Source: Arcuatula senhousia (lineage: Eukaryota > Mollusca > Bivalvia > Mytilida > Mytilidae). From it: a stretch of 64,000 bases of DNA. A model generated the notes under the pieces. It ran no database searches, was not told the origin of the DNA, and saw only the letters and a program-made list of their open reading frames with translations. The DNA is taken from positions 38,275,512 through 38,339,511 of the forward strand of contig OZ020306.1 in NCBI GenBank assembly GCA_963971305.1, given 5' to 3'. Within the stretch, counting starts at the first letter, position 1, and the number at the start of each line of letters is the position of its first letter. Below, piece by piece: positions 45,101 to 60,100 of this stretch. The position numbers and the translations under genes are program-made.

Positions 45101-48100
45101 TTGTTAATTTTACTTGGCAGTAGAGTAGATTATAGCAAAATGTGATATAAATGCACATGACAAAATGTCCATTATGAAAATATTATTTATAAAAAAAGTC
45201 TGGATTTCTTACTTTTGTTCACTTTGAGCAGAAGTTACCCCGTATGTTCCGAAATCTATGGTCATGATATCAAATAGAAGAAAATGAGTTGTGGAATAAG
45301 TGTACGCGACACGACCTACTATATAAACGTAAATTTAAAACATCCACAATGGAAAACAGCCAGCAGCCTTCAATGTGACCAGCGGTCGCTGCTCGCTGTT
45401 TTTCAATTGGCCCCTGGATTGAAAATAAACTACATATGATTCAAGCCCAATCCTAAGGTGCAATGAAAGACCCTATTCTTGGGCCAAACGAAAAAGTATG
45501 TGTGTTTACTGTCACATGCTGAAAAAAATTAGGGTTGGTAGGTAGGAAATTATTTTTTTTAATATTTTTTTTTTACCTTGAGTCTATGGGGGCAGCTTTT
45601 TGACTTTAACAGTGCTTAATGGAAAATGCTCAAAAAAACTTTAGGGTAGGGGGGTAAAAATTAGGTAGGGTCGGGTGACAGTAAACTCACCTACTTTTTT
45701 TTTTGGCCTTGACAAAGACATTTTGCATCAAATGTGTGTTGGGTTTTTTTATGTCTACATTTTTTTATCTGCAGACTCCATCTTGGCTAGCTGAGATGAT
45801 AGAATATCCCACATGGAGAGAATTATTTTACAAGTTAGCAGAAGAATATCCTGATTGTCTAATGTTAAATTTCACTGTCAAGGTATGAAAGATGTTAGAA
45901 ATATTTATAGTGACTTTTCACTTATTGAAGATGAGTGTGTTTAAATATACATCTTCTCCTCATTCTTTCAAAAGCTAGCATGTTATTTTCAAAAAAAGAA
46001 AATTTCCAAATGTATAAAGTATGTCCAGTTCAAATTTCCCTTTACCCTGAAGTTAACAAAAAAAAACTGAGATCTTTATGAAAATTTAAACACTTACGTA
46101 TACCTGTGTAGAATAAGTGCTGAATTTTTGACTAAATGTTCTTAACTACTTATATGGAATATCATACATGTTACATGTATAAAATACATGATGTATTTAA
46201 CTTAAGTTGTGTTACACAGGTCGTGTAGTTTATAGATACTCCCCTGTAATTGAACTTTTTGTTTTATCTACCATAGCTAATTTCTGATGCTGGCTACCAA
46301 GGGGAGATTACTTCAGTATCAACAGCCTGCCATCAGATAGAAGTGTTCTCTAGAGTGCTGAGGACAACCATATCAACACTGTTAGATGGTGGAGAAGAAC
46401 TGATAGAAAAGAATCTTCCTGAGTTTACAGTAAGGGTTTACTTTAGAATGAACTGTATGTAATCAGACGCAAGGATGAACCAATGGGGGCAATTGAATGT
46501 CAGAGGTCTGAAAAAGTACATGTAGATAGTGTGAACAACAACAATACACAAAAAAAAACACATAACAAAACTAACCTGCAGTCAGCAAAGCAACCTCACA
46601 TCAAAATGAGATTGACCTTGGATGTTGGGAAGAACTAGTTCAAACACTACCTCCCAACCCAGCAGTTTCCTTTGGACACTCTGGCTCCCCAGCAGGATAT
46701 GGATAATAATGAAATTTGAAAAAAGTTTTACATTCATGACACAATATACTTTAAACAATGGGTACTCATTTTAAAATCAAAACCGCAAACAGTCAGCAGC
46801 CTTCAATAATGACCAGAGATAACTCATTAATTTATGATATTCCAATAATTTTATGAATACTCTGCATGTGGAAGCATTATATGCAAGCCTAGCGAAGCTC
46901 TTAACTATACACATTCTGCCAGGTGTCACATGACCAGAAATAGGGTGAGAAAAATTCCTTTCTGCAACTTGTACAGATTTTGTAAGTTTTCAAAAAATCT
47001 GCACTTGGTCAGAAAAACGGCAGGAAATACTAGCACATCCTCCCGTAATACCGTGTCCTATTTGTCCGTATTTTGTTTCATCTATGTGAGTTTTTAATGC
47101 AGTGCTTTTTCATATTAAATTATGTTTATAAGGAATGAAAGTAAAAGCCAAAAAAAAAGTTTAGGAGGCCTGGAAAAATGCAAATTCTTACTAACTAACA
47201 AAAAATATTCATAGATCAATTTAAAAAAAAAAAATGCATATAATGTATTTGTATATATTTTTTTCTTCAGAAAATGGTATGTCATGGAGAACATACTTAT
47301 TTGTATAGTCAGGTGTTGATGCAGATATTATCACAGGAGCCAAAGGGAGGCTCTAATATTAGACGTTTATCACAGGAATTACAGAAATCTGCAAATGAAA
47401 GGTAAGGTAATAAAAAAACACGAGATTTAAAAGACCTAAGAAATGACGAATTGGAAAGAGTGCAAAACAGAAAAAAAATATACCAAAGACTAGGGTTTGT
47501 GTCTCTGACTTTGTCCAACACAGAAAATGTGAGAGAGAGAAAAATGTTTGCTGAAGAAAATGTCTTAGTTGATTCAACACTCAGCATTCATATTTTGATG
47601 GATATTGGGATTTTTAAATTTTTCAATTCATTTGTTTTCTCTAAAATATTGATGGGTGCCTGACCATTTTAAAAATATTATAGTAAGTCACTACACATTC
47701 CACATTTCTGATTTTCAAAGGAAAATTCAAGTCTTTGTAAAGACTAAGCACATTCATTTTTTAACCTTACCTAAGCACTAGCTTACTTATCACTATCTTA
47801 CATATTTCACCTGTTACAGAGGGCTTGATGTGACCCCTATAACCCTTGCTTTGAGTGGTGCTGCAGCTTACCCCAGAGCCTGTCAAGCATTGTCTTCTAT
47901 GCTGTCCAGAAATGCCCTAAATCCAGCTGATATCACCATTGTAAGTCCTATTTTCTCTTATTATGTCTCCCAAACGAAGTTTGGAGACATTATGTTTTTG
48001 CTCAGTTCTTATTATTCTTATTATTATTATTATTATTATTTTTCTTCTTTCCGGGCGCGATTTTTCGAACACTTGTGTGCACTGTTTCTCAGAAACCGTT

Positions 48101-51100
48101 GGACGGAATCGTTTGATATAATATGACTTGAAAGGCCCATATTCGTAGATGCGCCTCCTGAAAAAAAAATTTCAATATGTTGAAGGGAACATGGGTTTTG
48201 GGGGTCTCAAAAGGGGGTGGGGTTGCAAAATTTTTACTATAGAAGTCTATGGGAAAAGTGATATAACTTAATATGCGATCTTAACTTTGAAATACTCACT
48301 TAACTTGGATATCTAAGTAAACGTAGTGGCAAGGTATTATGGTAAACCCTCCGTTTCATTGTCTTAAGTGGGGGGGGGGAGGGGGGGTCATGCCCCACCC
48401 CTTCAAATAACAAAACACTTAATATTTTGAAAACCATTGAGAGCCCCACCCTATAACCATATATATTATTACTCCTTATGATAAAACAAACCATTTGGGT
48501 CCACAAGGGGGGGTCTGAGGGGGGTCATGCCCCACCCCCTCAAATGATATAATACTAAATATTCTGGAAACCATCGAGATCCCCACCCTATAACCATATA
48601 TATTATTACTCCTTATGATAAGACCAATCATTTGGTATTGTAGGGGGGTCTGAGGGGGGGGTCATGCCCCACCCCCTTAAATGATAAAATACTAAATATT
48701 CTGAAAACCATTGAGATCCCCACCCTATAACCATATATATTATTACTCCTTATGATAAGACCAATGATATGGTATTGTAGGGGGGTGTGAGGGGGGTCAT
48801 GCCCCACCCCCTCAAATGATAAAATACTAAATATTCTGAAAACCATTGAGATCCCCACCCTATAACCATATATATTTTTAGTCCTTATGATAAGACCAAT
48901 CATATGGTATCGTAGGGGGGTCTGAGGGGGGTCATGCCCCACCCCCTCAAATGATTAAATACTGAATATTCTGAAAACTGTTGAGATCCCCACCCTATAA
49001 CCATAGATATTATTACTCCTTATGATAAGACCAATCATATGGTATTGTAAGGGGGTCTGAGGGGGGGGTCATGCCCCACCCCTCAAATGATAAAATACTA
49101 AATATTCTGAAAACCATTGAGATCCCCACCCAATAACCATCTATATTATTACTCCTTATGAAAAGACCAATTTTATGGTATTGTAGGGGAGTCTGAGAGG
49201 GGTCATGCCCCACCCCCTCAAATGATAAAATACTAAATATTCTAAAAACCATTGAGATCCCCACCCTATAACCATATATATTATTACTCCTTATGATAAA
49301 ACAAACCATTTGGGTCCACAAGGGGGGGTCTGAGGGGGGTCATGCCCCACCCCCTCAAATGATATAATACTAAATATTCTGAAAACCATTGAGATCCCCA
49401 CCCTATAACCATATATATTATTACTCCTTATGATAAGACCAATGATATGGTATTGTAGGGGGGTGTGAGGGGGGTCATGCCCCACCCCCTCAAATGATAA
49501 AATACTAAATATTCTGAAAACCATTGAGATCCCCACCCTATAACCATATATATTTTTAGTCCTTATGATAAGACCAATCATATGGTATCGTAGGGGGGTG
49601 TGAGGGGGGTCATGCCCCACCCCCTCAAATGATTAAATACTGAATATTTTGAAAACCGTTGAGATCCCCACCCTATAACCATATATATTATTACTCCTTA
49701 TGATAAGACCAATCATATGGTATTGGTATTGTAAGGGGGTCTGAGGGGGGGGGGGGGTCATGCCCCACCCCTCAAATGATAAAATACTAAATATTCTGAA
49801 AACCATTGAGATCCCCACCCAATAACCATCTATATTATTACTCCTTATGAAAAGACCAATTATATGGTATTGTAGGGGAGTCTGAGAGGGGTCATGCCCC
49901 ACCCCCTCAAATGATAAAATACTAAATATTCTAAAAACCATTGAGATCCCCACCCTATAACCATATATATTATTACTCCTTATGATAAGACCAATCATAT
50001 GGTATTGTAAGGGGGTCTGAGGGGGGGTCATGCCCCACCCCTCAAATGATAAAATACTAAATATTCTGAAAACCATTGAGATCCCCACCCAATAACCATC
50101 TATATTATTACTCCTTATGATAAGGCAAATCATTTGGTACCATAGGTGGTCTTAGGCGGGTCATGCCCCACCCCCTCAAATGCTAAATACTCAATTTTCT
50201 GAGAACCATTGAAATCCCCACCCTATAAATATATATTATAACTCCTAATAATAAGACAAATCATTTTATATGAGAGAGTTAAATAACTTGTGTTAATGGG
50301 GAAATCCCTGCCCAATTTTTTTCCATGAGGTTCTGAAAATGCAGGCATTTCCAGAATTTTGCTTACCAGTGGGACTTCTTTAAAACTTGTCTTTTAGGGG
50401 AACCCATGCCAAAAATTTTTGCATGAGGTTCTAAAAATGCATTTAAAGGCATTTCCAGGAATTTGCTTACCCCTTGGATTTCTGTAAAACTTGTATTTTA
50501 GGGAACACCCTGCCCAAATTTTTCACATGAGATGAAAGGGACTTCGTTTGGGAGACATTCGAAACTGCATCCAGTTTCAATTATACCTTGTTTTCATCCG
50601 ATTTTGCAATTTTTTACCTGTAGACATTAGAGAAAAACCTTCTACAACTAAATTGTCAATGATTATGGAATTTTTAACATCTCAGGGAAACTAATTTGAT
50701 ATTTTAATCACTCGGCAAGTCTCGCCATTAAAATAATCAAATTTATTCCCTTGCTACTAGTATATTTAAACACTTATCTTGTTGCACACATTTCATTATC
50801 TTGGTTGTAAATAATATCTGATTAAAACCAAAAAAATTGATTCTTTATATCCCTGCATACAAAGTTTAGGGGGTCTAAAGGGAATCACCCTGTCTGTCCA
50901 TATATCTGGTAAATGCAACTCCTTAACTGCTTTATGGGTTTTGACGAAGCTTTACATAATGGAAAAACATCATACACAAAAGCGTAGAAATTTTATACTT
51001 TTAAATATCATTCAGGGGAGATAATTGAGCTTTATTTTTGCAATAATAGTGTTATTTAAAAGATGAAGTGGAGGAAAGCTTACTTTTGTGTGTTTGCTTA

Positions 51101-54100
51101 CATTATTGCTTAATGCAGCTTCACCTGAAATAATACAGTACTTAAATTTTTTTTTTAAGTAAGCATGATTATAAGAAGTTGTGTATTATATGCCAAATTC
51201 AAAACACTATACTAGTTCTGTAATATTATATTTGTTTTATTTTTAGTTATATAAGATGTACACAGATATGAATCCTCCACCAGTAGATCTGATAAGGGTT
51301 CCAGCATTTTTAGGTAAGTACTACAAGTAAATTTAAGGGAATTGTTCCAACCATTTATTACTCTTCCTAAGTGGGTAAAGCCAGGTTTCATGAACCATTT
51401 TTGCAAGATTTTTGGACAGAATTCACTGAGTGAAAAATCCGTGTTATAAAATGGTGAATGTGGGCAGGTAGGCGGGGAAATAATTTGTGTTACAGTTTTC
51501 TCAGCAAATACTTATTAAAGCCACTTGATATTTGGTATACAGCATCTTGGTGGGTCCCATAATGTGGGATTTGATTTCAGGTCTGTCGCTCACCTACTTC
51601 TGTTCAACAAAATCCTGCCATTTTTGACTTTTCCTCAAAAAATTTTGATTGCAGTTTGGTGAATAGCAGGTGGAGAAAATAAATCATCATATCTGTTTAT
51701 TCTGACAAATTATAATCTCTTTATATTTAAAAGCCTATATTATTATTAATATTAAAGTTGTATAAATTTTTCATCCATTATGGCTGTTTTAGTTATATAT
51801 TTTAAAAAACTTCTTCTTAGATATCCACTGCCTGATAACTTATTTAATAAAACAGGAAAAGAATTTTACACTTATAATGTGATCACCATTAAATTCCAAC
51901 AGTATAATATGTTAACTAATTATAACTATTAAACTAAAATTTCTATCCACAAAAATTTAAAAGAAAATCATAGTAAAACATTTTATTTTTATTTTTAGAT
52001 TTATTGATAGAAGCTCTGTTTAGACCTACATCAAAAGTGAACCCTGAACACAAATCTAAGTACATCTATGTTTTGTCTTATGCTGCTAGTGTTACAGAAA
52101 CATACAAAAAGGTAAGAGTTATTGATGTTCTAGTCAAGTCTCTCCTAAAATTATGTGGATGTGCCAGCCTAACATTTGTACACGTATGTATTGATATTCA
52201 AAGATTTTAATTATACCATCTTAAGCAGATCTTTTTATGCCCCGCCAACAAAGTTGGGGGGCATACAGTTTTTCGGTCTGTTCATCTGTTTGTATGTCCT
52301 TCTGTCCGTCACACTCTAGTTTTCTGCACTTTTTTTCCGACATCCTTGCATATATTCAAAAGATTTTTGGTATGTGAGTCTACCATGATGAGTTACAGGT
52401 CAAGTTTTAGTTTCGTTCCGGTCCACTGATTTTGAGCTAAAATATGGCCCTTGGACTTAGCAAATTTTGTAAAAATAACAGTTTTCCACACTTTTTTTAG
52501 CTCACCTGACCCGAAGGGTCATGTGAGCTATTGTCATCGTTAAGCGTCCGTCGTCCGTCGTCCGTCGTCCGTCGTCCGTCCGTCCGTTAACTTTTCTTCA
52601 AAGATCTTCTTCTCTGAAACCACTGAAGGGATTGCATTGATACTTGGTATACATGATCTTTAGGATGTCCTCTACCAAGTTTGTGAATTATATACATGTC
52701 GACCAACCAACATGGCCGCCGTTGCTAAAAATAGAACAGGGGGGTCAGACCATTGTTTTTGGCTTATAACTCAAAAAGTATAAGAGATAGAGAAAATCCG
52801 AAGCAACCTTCCTTGTTCAGCATCAAAAGCTCTACGAATCTTTCCATTGAGTCGAAGTTGTGAAACAACTCCTTATAGGAGTTATTGCCCTTTAATCATC
52901 AAAATTGACCATTTTTGCAGTTTTTGGACTATATCTTGAAAACCGTTTGAGCTAGAGGAAAAGTTAGCATTGCAGAATTGTTAAGCTCATTGAGATCTAC
53001 AAAAATGATTTCAGGGTCTTAATTGTCAGATCAGCCGTTTAAGAGTTATTCCCCTTTAACTGTTTTTTTCCATTAATTTACACTGATTTTCAAAAATCTT
53101 CTTCTCTAAAACCATTGAAGGGATTGCATTGATACTTGGTATACATGAATTTTAGGATGTCCTCTACCAAGTTTGTGAATTATATACATGTCGACCAACC
53201 AACATGGCCGCCGTTGCTAAAAATAGAACAGGGGGGTCAGACTATTGTTTTTGGCTTATAACTCAAAAAGTATAAGAGATAGAGAAAATCCGAAGCATCT
53301 CTCCTTGTTCAGCATCAAAAGCTCTACGAATCTCTCCATTGAGTCGAAGTTGTGAAACGACTCCTTATAGGAGTTATTGCCCTTTAATCATCAAAATTGA
53401 CCATTTTTTCAGTTTTTGGACTATATCTTGAAAACCGTTTGAGCTAGAGGAAAAGTTAGCATTGCAGAATTGTTAAGCTCATCGAGATCTACAAAAATGA
53501 TATCAGGGTCTTAATTGTCAGATCAGCCGTTTAAGAGTTATTCCCCTTTAACTGTTTTTTTCCATTAATTTACACTGATTTTCAAAAAATCTTCTTCTCT
53601 AAAACCACTGAAGGGATTGCATTGATACTTGGTATACATGAATTTTAGGATGTCCTCTACCAAGTTTGTGAATTATATACATGTCGACCAACCAACATGG
53701 CCGCCGTTGCTAAAAATAGAACAGGGGGGTCAGACCATTGTTTTTGGCTTATAACTCAAAAAGTATAAGAGATAGAGAAAATCCGAAGCATCTCTCCTTG
53801 TTCAGCATCAAAAGCTCTACAAATCTCTCCATTGAGTCGAAGTTGTGAAACGACTCCTTATAGGAGTTATTGCCCTTTAATCATCAAAATTGACCATTTT
53901 TGCAGTTTTTGGACTATATCTTGAAAACCGTCAGAGCTAGAGGAAAAGTTAGCATTGCGGAATTGTTAAGCTCATTGAGATCTACAAAATTGATTCAGGG
54001 TCTTAATTGTCAGATCAGCCGTTTAAGAGTTATTCCTCTTTAACTGTTTTTTTCCATTAATTTACACTGATTTTCAAAAATCTTCTTCTCTAAGAGATAG

Positions 54101-57100
54101 AGAAAATCCGAAGCAACTGTCCTTGTTCAGCATCAAAAGGTCCTTACAGGAGTTATTGCCCTTTAACTGTTTTTTCTATTAATTTAAACTGATTTCCAAA
54201 AATCTTCTTTGAAACAACTGAAAGGATTGTTTTGCAACTTTGTATGCTTGAAGTTTGTGAAATTTATTCAAACTTTGGCAGAAGAGATCAGGTGAGCGAT
54301 TCAGGCTCCTGGGAGCCTCTAGTTCGACATCCTTGCATATATTCAAAAGGTTTTTGGTATGTGAGTGTACCATGATGAGTTACAGGTCAAGTTTGAGTTT
54401 CGTTCCAGTCCACTGATTATGACCTTAATTATGGCCCTTGGACTTAGCATAATTTGTAAAAATAAGTTTTCCCCACTTTTTTTTCGACATTCTTGCATAT
54501 ATTCAAAATATTTTTGGAATGTGAGTCTACCATGATGAGTTACAGGTCAAGTTTGAGTTTCGTTCCAGTCCACTGATTATGACCTTAATTATGGCCCTTG
54601 GACTTAGCAAATTTTGTAAAAATAACAGTTTTATTTCATTTGCCAGCGGGGCATCAGTGTCATCTTGACACATTTCCTTGTGTATTGTTGTGTTTGTGAT
54701 TAATTTAATATTACTTATTAATTAAAATATCTCTTTTTAGAAAATTGGCCTTTTGTGTGGAAACTGGTAGAAAATAGCAAAAACAAGCTTAATTGTTTAT
54801 TTTCTTTTTTTCAGGGACAGAGAAAGAGTATTATCAAGGATGAACTGAAGCCAACAACTCAAGCATTGGAGAAAGTACAGTCATTGTGTGCTGAAAATAA
54901 AAATTCCTCAGAGCTGATAGCTGATGTTAATGTATTGTTTCTTAATCTTAAGTAAGTTTCAACTTTGATTTTAAGTCAATTTGATTTGGTTTATTTAATT
55001 TATTTAAGTTTTGAATAGAAAGATATTCCATTTGAAAATATCAATGATGCTATGAATATTGTAATTGCCTGTTTGATTAATATTTAAAAGAAATTTTACA
55101 AGGAACAAAGTTGCATGCCTTATTGCATTTTAGTACATGTATATCTTTTCATAAACGTCTTGGATCCTCATGAAACATTGCACACATACACATCATGATA
55201 TGGACGAAAGAACTCTATCGAAAATGACCCAAAGACAAAACTGCTGAAATTTTGTTAAACATTATTCATAGGAAGTAGGTGACCTGAAATTAAGTCTGAC
55301 ATTATACATATGTCTCTATTTTGCTGATGCTGCATACCAAATGGCAAGATGCTGTGATAAGTAATTGCTGAGATTACTGTTGTGAAGATATTTACCCTGA
55401 CAGCCCACCTTACATTCACCTTTTTTACTGGATTTTCCATTTTTCCATTTTTGAAATATGACTAACATCTGTAAATGTCCCAGTGTCTTAACATTGTCTT
55501 TTCTTTCTAGGTTTCCTGTGATAGCCTATGGAGTACTGAAGTGGGTAGATTATACAGTATCTGATACTAACTATTTCAAGTTAAATACAGACCACACACC
55601 TCTACACTTAGTACTGATAGATGAGGTATGATTAAGTATCTCTAGTGAGCGATAGCTCACCAATTTGTAATGGGATTGCTCCCCTTAGTACGTTAATAAG
55701 TAGGTTTATAATAGCCATCATTTATTGTTGAGCTAAGGAAGCTACTTCTTTAGCTCAGTGGTAGAGCGTCTGACTACGAACCTTGAGGTCCCGAACAGGA
55801 CATGTCGATTTTGTGAAGTAATTCATGCTCTCTGCTTACAAATTTATTGGTATTAATAGGGTATTGAATCTAAAAAAAACATTTTTTTTAAAAATGACAA
55901 CAACATTTTTGTACATTTCAATGCATCTGTTTGGTGTATTGAAATTTTTGAGTTGTGGATGAAAGATCAATCTGAAGAATTCAGAAAGTTTTCAATGAAA
56001 GTACTTGTAAAGACTAGTAGATCCAGGTCATTTGTTCATGAAATTTTCATCAGAGAAATTTAGTGCTAGAACTAGTGGTGATAGCTTACTAAAATTTCTG
56101 TCTGTTTCTTTAGTTTATTGTGTCGTTAAATAGAGAATAGAGAAAATAGAGAAGAATAATTCAATCATATTATTTGTAAAGCATTGTTATAATTTCAGAT
56201 TGTAACCAACCATGTGCTACTTCATCAGAAGGCATTAGATTTGCTGGTCAGATTGTTTGAATCAACATTTGAAGAACTTGATGTTTTAGTTAGGGTAAGA
56301 AAAAAACAATAATAATGTTACTGCTTTTCTTTAGCTTTAACTAAACAAGCTGACCTAATACATGTTTAAACAAAACTATCAATTGAATCAATATTAAAGA
56401 TTTCTACATGTGATACAAAAACACAGGCTGCCACATGTAATTACATAATGGGACCTAAAGGCTTTTAAGAGGTGACTTGCAACTTTCATTTATTAAGAAA
56501 AGACCTTCCTTGAAAATTAATTGATAATAATCTTTGACCTATAACAGTAATAAGAGGCATTAAAACCACCCTAAAAGTGACTTAGACCTAAGCATGCTAA
56601 AGTGGGCATGGTGTGTATCCCTTGAACGTCTTACAGATGATGGACTAAAATATCTTTGATCAGTCTTCAATATAGAATTCACACAAATACTAACATATAT
56701 ACACCAAAAAGTTCTTTCCTTTAATTTATATTTTCTTCTTTAACTAATGATTTGAAACAAACAAAATACTATATAATACATATTTTACTAATTAATTCTA
56801 TATTTATTCCAGCTTGAATTAAAAAAGACATTATTAGACAGAATGGTCCATCTATTTAGTAAAGGATTTGTGTTACCTGTGGTGTCCTACATATGTAAAT
56901 GTTGGGACAAACAAGATACAGATATATCATTGATACGACATTTTGTTACAGAGGTAAGAGAAGAAGAGTTTGATTGATTGATTGATTGGTTGATTGTTAC
57001 AGAGTTAATAGCAGTAGAGAATTATTGATTAGTTGATTGTTGTTTCCTTAATGTCCCGTCCCGTTGGTGATATTTTAGCCATAGTTGGGACATAAGAAGT

Positions 57101-60100
57101 TGAAAAGAATATTTAACAAGAGGCTCCCAAGAGCCTAAATTGCTCACCTGGTCTTGATGTCAACCCTATGAAAAACTTTGTAGATTTAAATAAGCTGAAC
57201 ATTTAAGCAAGCAAAAGCTTTTTTCTATCTGCAATAGTTTTCATTCTATAGACCAAAAACACTATTTTTCGCCTTTAAGGGGCTGTAACCCCTATAAGGG
57301 GTCATCTGACAACTTCGACCCTATGGAGACTTTTGAAGAGCTAAATGAGCTGAACAATTTAGCAAGCAACAATTTTTCTCCATCTGCTATAGTTTTCATT
57401 CTATAGGCAAAAAACACCTTTTTTCGCCTTTAAGGGTCTGTAACCACTATAAGGGGTCATCTGACAACTTCAACCCTAAGAAGACTTTTGTAGAGCTGAA
57501 TGAGCTGAACATTTAAGCAATTAACAGCTTTTCCCTATCTGCAATAGTTTTCATTCTGTAAGCAAAAAACACCATTTTTCCCCTTGTAGGGGCTGTAACC
57601 CTTATAAGGGATCAACTGACAACTTCGACCCTAATGAGACTTTTGTAGAGCTAAATGAGCTGAACATTTAAACAAGCAACAGCTTTTCTCTATCTGCAAT
57701 AGTTTTCATTCTATAGACCAAAAACACTATTTTTTGCCTGTAAGGGGCTGTAACCCCTATTAGGGGTCATCTGACAACTTCGACCCTATGAAGACTTTTG
57801 TAGAGCTGAATGAGCTGAACATTTAAGCAAGCAACAGCTTTTTCCTATCTGCAATAGTTTTCATTCTATAGGCAAAAAACACCTTTTTTCTCCTTTTTGG
57901 GGCTGTAACCCCTATAAGGGGTCATCTGACAACTTTGACCCTATGAAGACTTTTGTAGAGCTAAATGAGCTGAACATTTAAGCAAGCAACAGCTTTTCTC
58001 TATCTGCAATAGTTTTCATTCTATAAGCCAAAAACATCAAAAAATGCTATTTTTCACCTTTCAGGGGCTGTAACCCCTATAAGGGATCATCTGACAACTT
58101 CGACCAAATGGAGACTTTTGTAGAACTTTTGATGCTGAAGCAGTAGCATGGCATCAGATTTCATCTATCTCTTATACTTTTTGATTTACAAGCCAAAAAC
58201 AGTAGTTTGACCCCCCTGGTCTATTTTTAGTAACGGTGGCCATGTTTTTTGACGGATCAAAAATCGAAACACAAGTTTGGTGCAGGACACCTTAAGGATC
58301 ATTCATACCAAGTTTCATTAAATTCTGTTCAGTAGTTTCAGAGGAGAAGATTTTTGAAAAATTGTTAACGGACGACAGACAACGACGGACGCCAAGTGAT
58401 GGCAATAGCTCACATGGAGAGCTAAAAAGGATTGATAAGATCCTGACAGATTCAATCCATTGTTCACAAATTTGTTGTTTGCTCAGTGAGGAAATGTTGG
58501 GGAGTGGAGAAATGCATTATAATTTGGTTCTGATCCCAGCCATTAGGGTTAAATTGTCCATTTACAATACAATGTACTTTGCCCTAAACTGCAGTGCAGT
58601 GCCAGTCAAATGAAAATACATTAAAAAAAAACTTACACCACTCATTCAATTTCCCTGTTTCATCTTATTAAAGCTCAAATTGAGGATTCAAAACCACTTT
58701 AGTTTCACTTTTGTCTGTTTATTTCTCCATCTGTTCATCCACATGTTTTATATTCCAACTACAAGGTCAAGGGGCACAGATCTATATTTTGCTTTGTATT
58801 CAAGTACATTGTGGATTTCCTTTGTTTGGGTTCTAGTGCTGTTGATGAGGAAAAAAATTCTGAAATGGCCATACAGCTCATAAAAATTAATTGCAGTTGG
58901 AGTTAACATATAGTGTATTAAAATTTCATGTAAATCCATCTATTTATTTAAAAAACCTGATTCTTAGCAAACTCTTCCTGACTTTTTCAGTTCTCTAGTT
59001 AAATACATATATTGTTTACTTCCAGGTATTAGATGTGATAGCTCCTCCATACACTTCAGACTTTGCCCAATTATTTTTACCATTGATAGAAAACAAAGAC
59101 ATTACAGGGTCCATTAGGATGGAGGATGGCACAGACCCTGTGTCAGAATTCATTAGTAAGTTTATCATGTTATCTCTCAGTCACATTATAATGCTAAAAT
59201 TAAAATAGAAAACAGCATAAAATGGTCCATTAGGATGGAGCATGGCACAGACCCTGTGTCAGAATTTATAAGTTTCATGTATCTCCTGTTTCATGTTTAC
59301 ATTTGGTTTTGTTTGACATTTCCTTTTTGAATTTTCAGAAAGAATTTATTTCCCTTTTAATACTTTTTAAAATGAAAAATATAGGAAACTTTTAAGCATG
59401 TGCATATTTCTGTTACAGTTTTTTTTTTCAAAAACCATACATGGGATGATTAATTTAAGGTAGAGCGTGGCACTTAGGTCCAAAATTAATTTGTCAATAG
59501 ATTTTCTTCAAAATCAAAATAAAAAATAAATGTCCAAAATGATGTACTATTTCATAATTTGATTCCAAATTCATGGGTTTCTTCCCTACTTTTCGAGTTA
59601 TATCACGTTAAAGTATCAGTATTTTACTATGAATTATATAGGAAAAGCCATAAAAACACACAAAAATGTTCCATTATTTTTTTTTCCTGTCAATAGATTT
59701 CCCTCATTTTTTGACATTTTATAGATCTTGCAAGAATTCATTATCTTAAATCAATTTAAAGTGGGGTTTCTTCCCTTGATTTTTATGTACAAGCAAAAAT
59801 AGGAGCAAAAAACGATGATTTTTCATGATTTTTGCCAAATTATCTCCCTTGACCATACTTTAGCTAAGAATTTATACTACTTTTAGAATACAATTTTTAA
59901 TCCCATTGATAAAATGTGCCTTAACAAGGTATAAAGATTCTAAAAACACAAAAATCTCAAAATATTTTTCAAATTTCATTTTATTTTGGACAAGTCACAT
60001 GACCACTGTCCTGCTCCACCTTAAGCTGAGTATGACAAATTGTATATACAAAGCTTTTTAAAAAATTTTAGAATTGTCAGGTTATTCTTCCCGTTGAGGT

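Noticed and set aside
48300..50133. Series of minus-strand ORFs of 68-166 codons with a 45-residue repeat
   Set aside because: Translation of a 135-bp satellite; no start context, no domain, and variant units shift frame.
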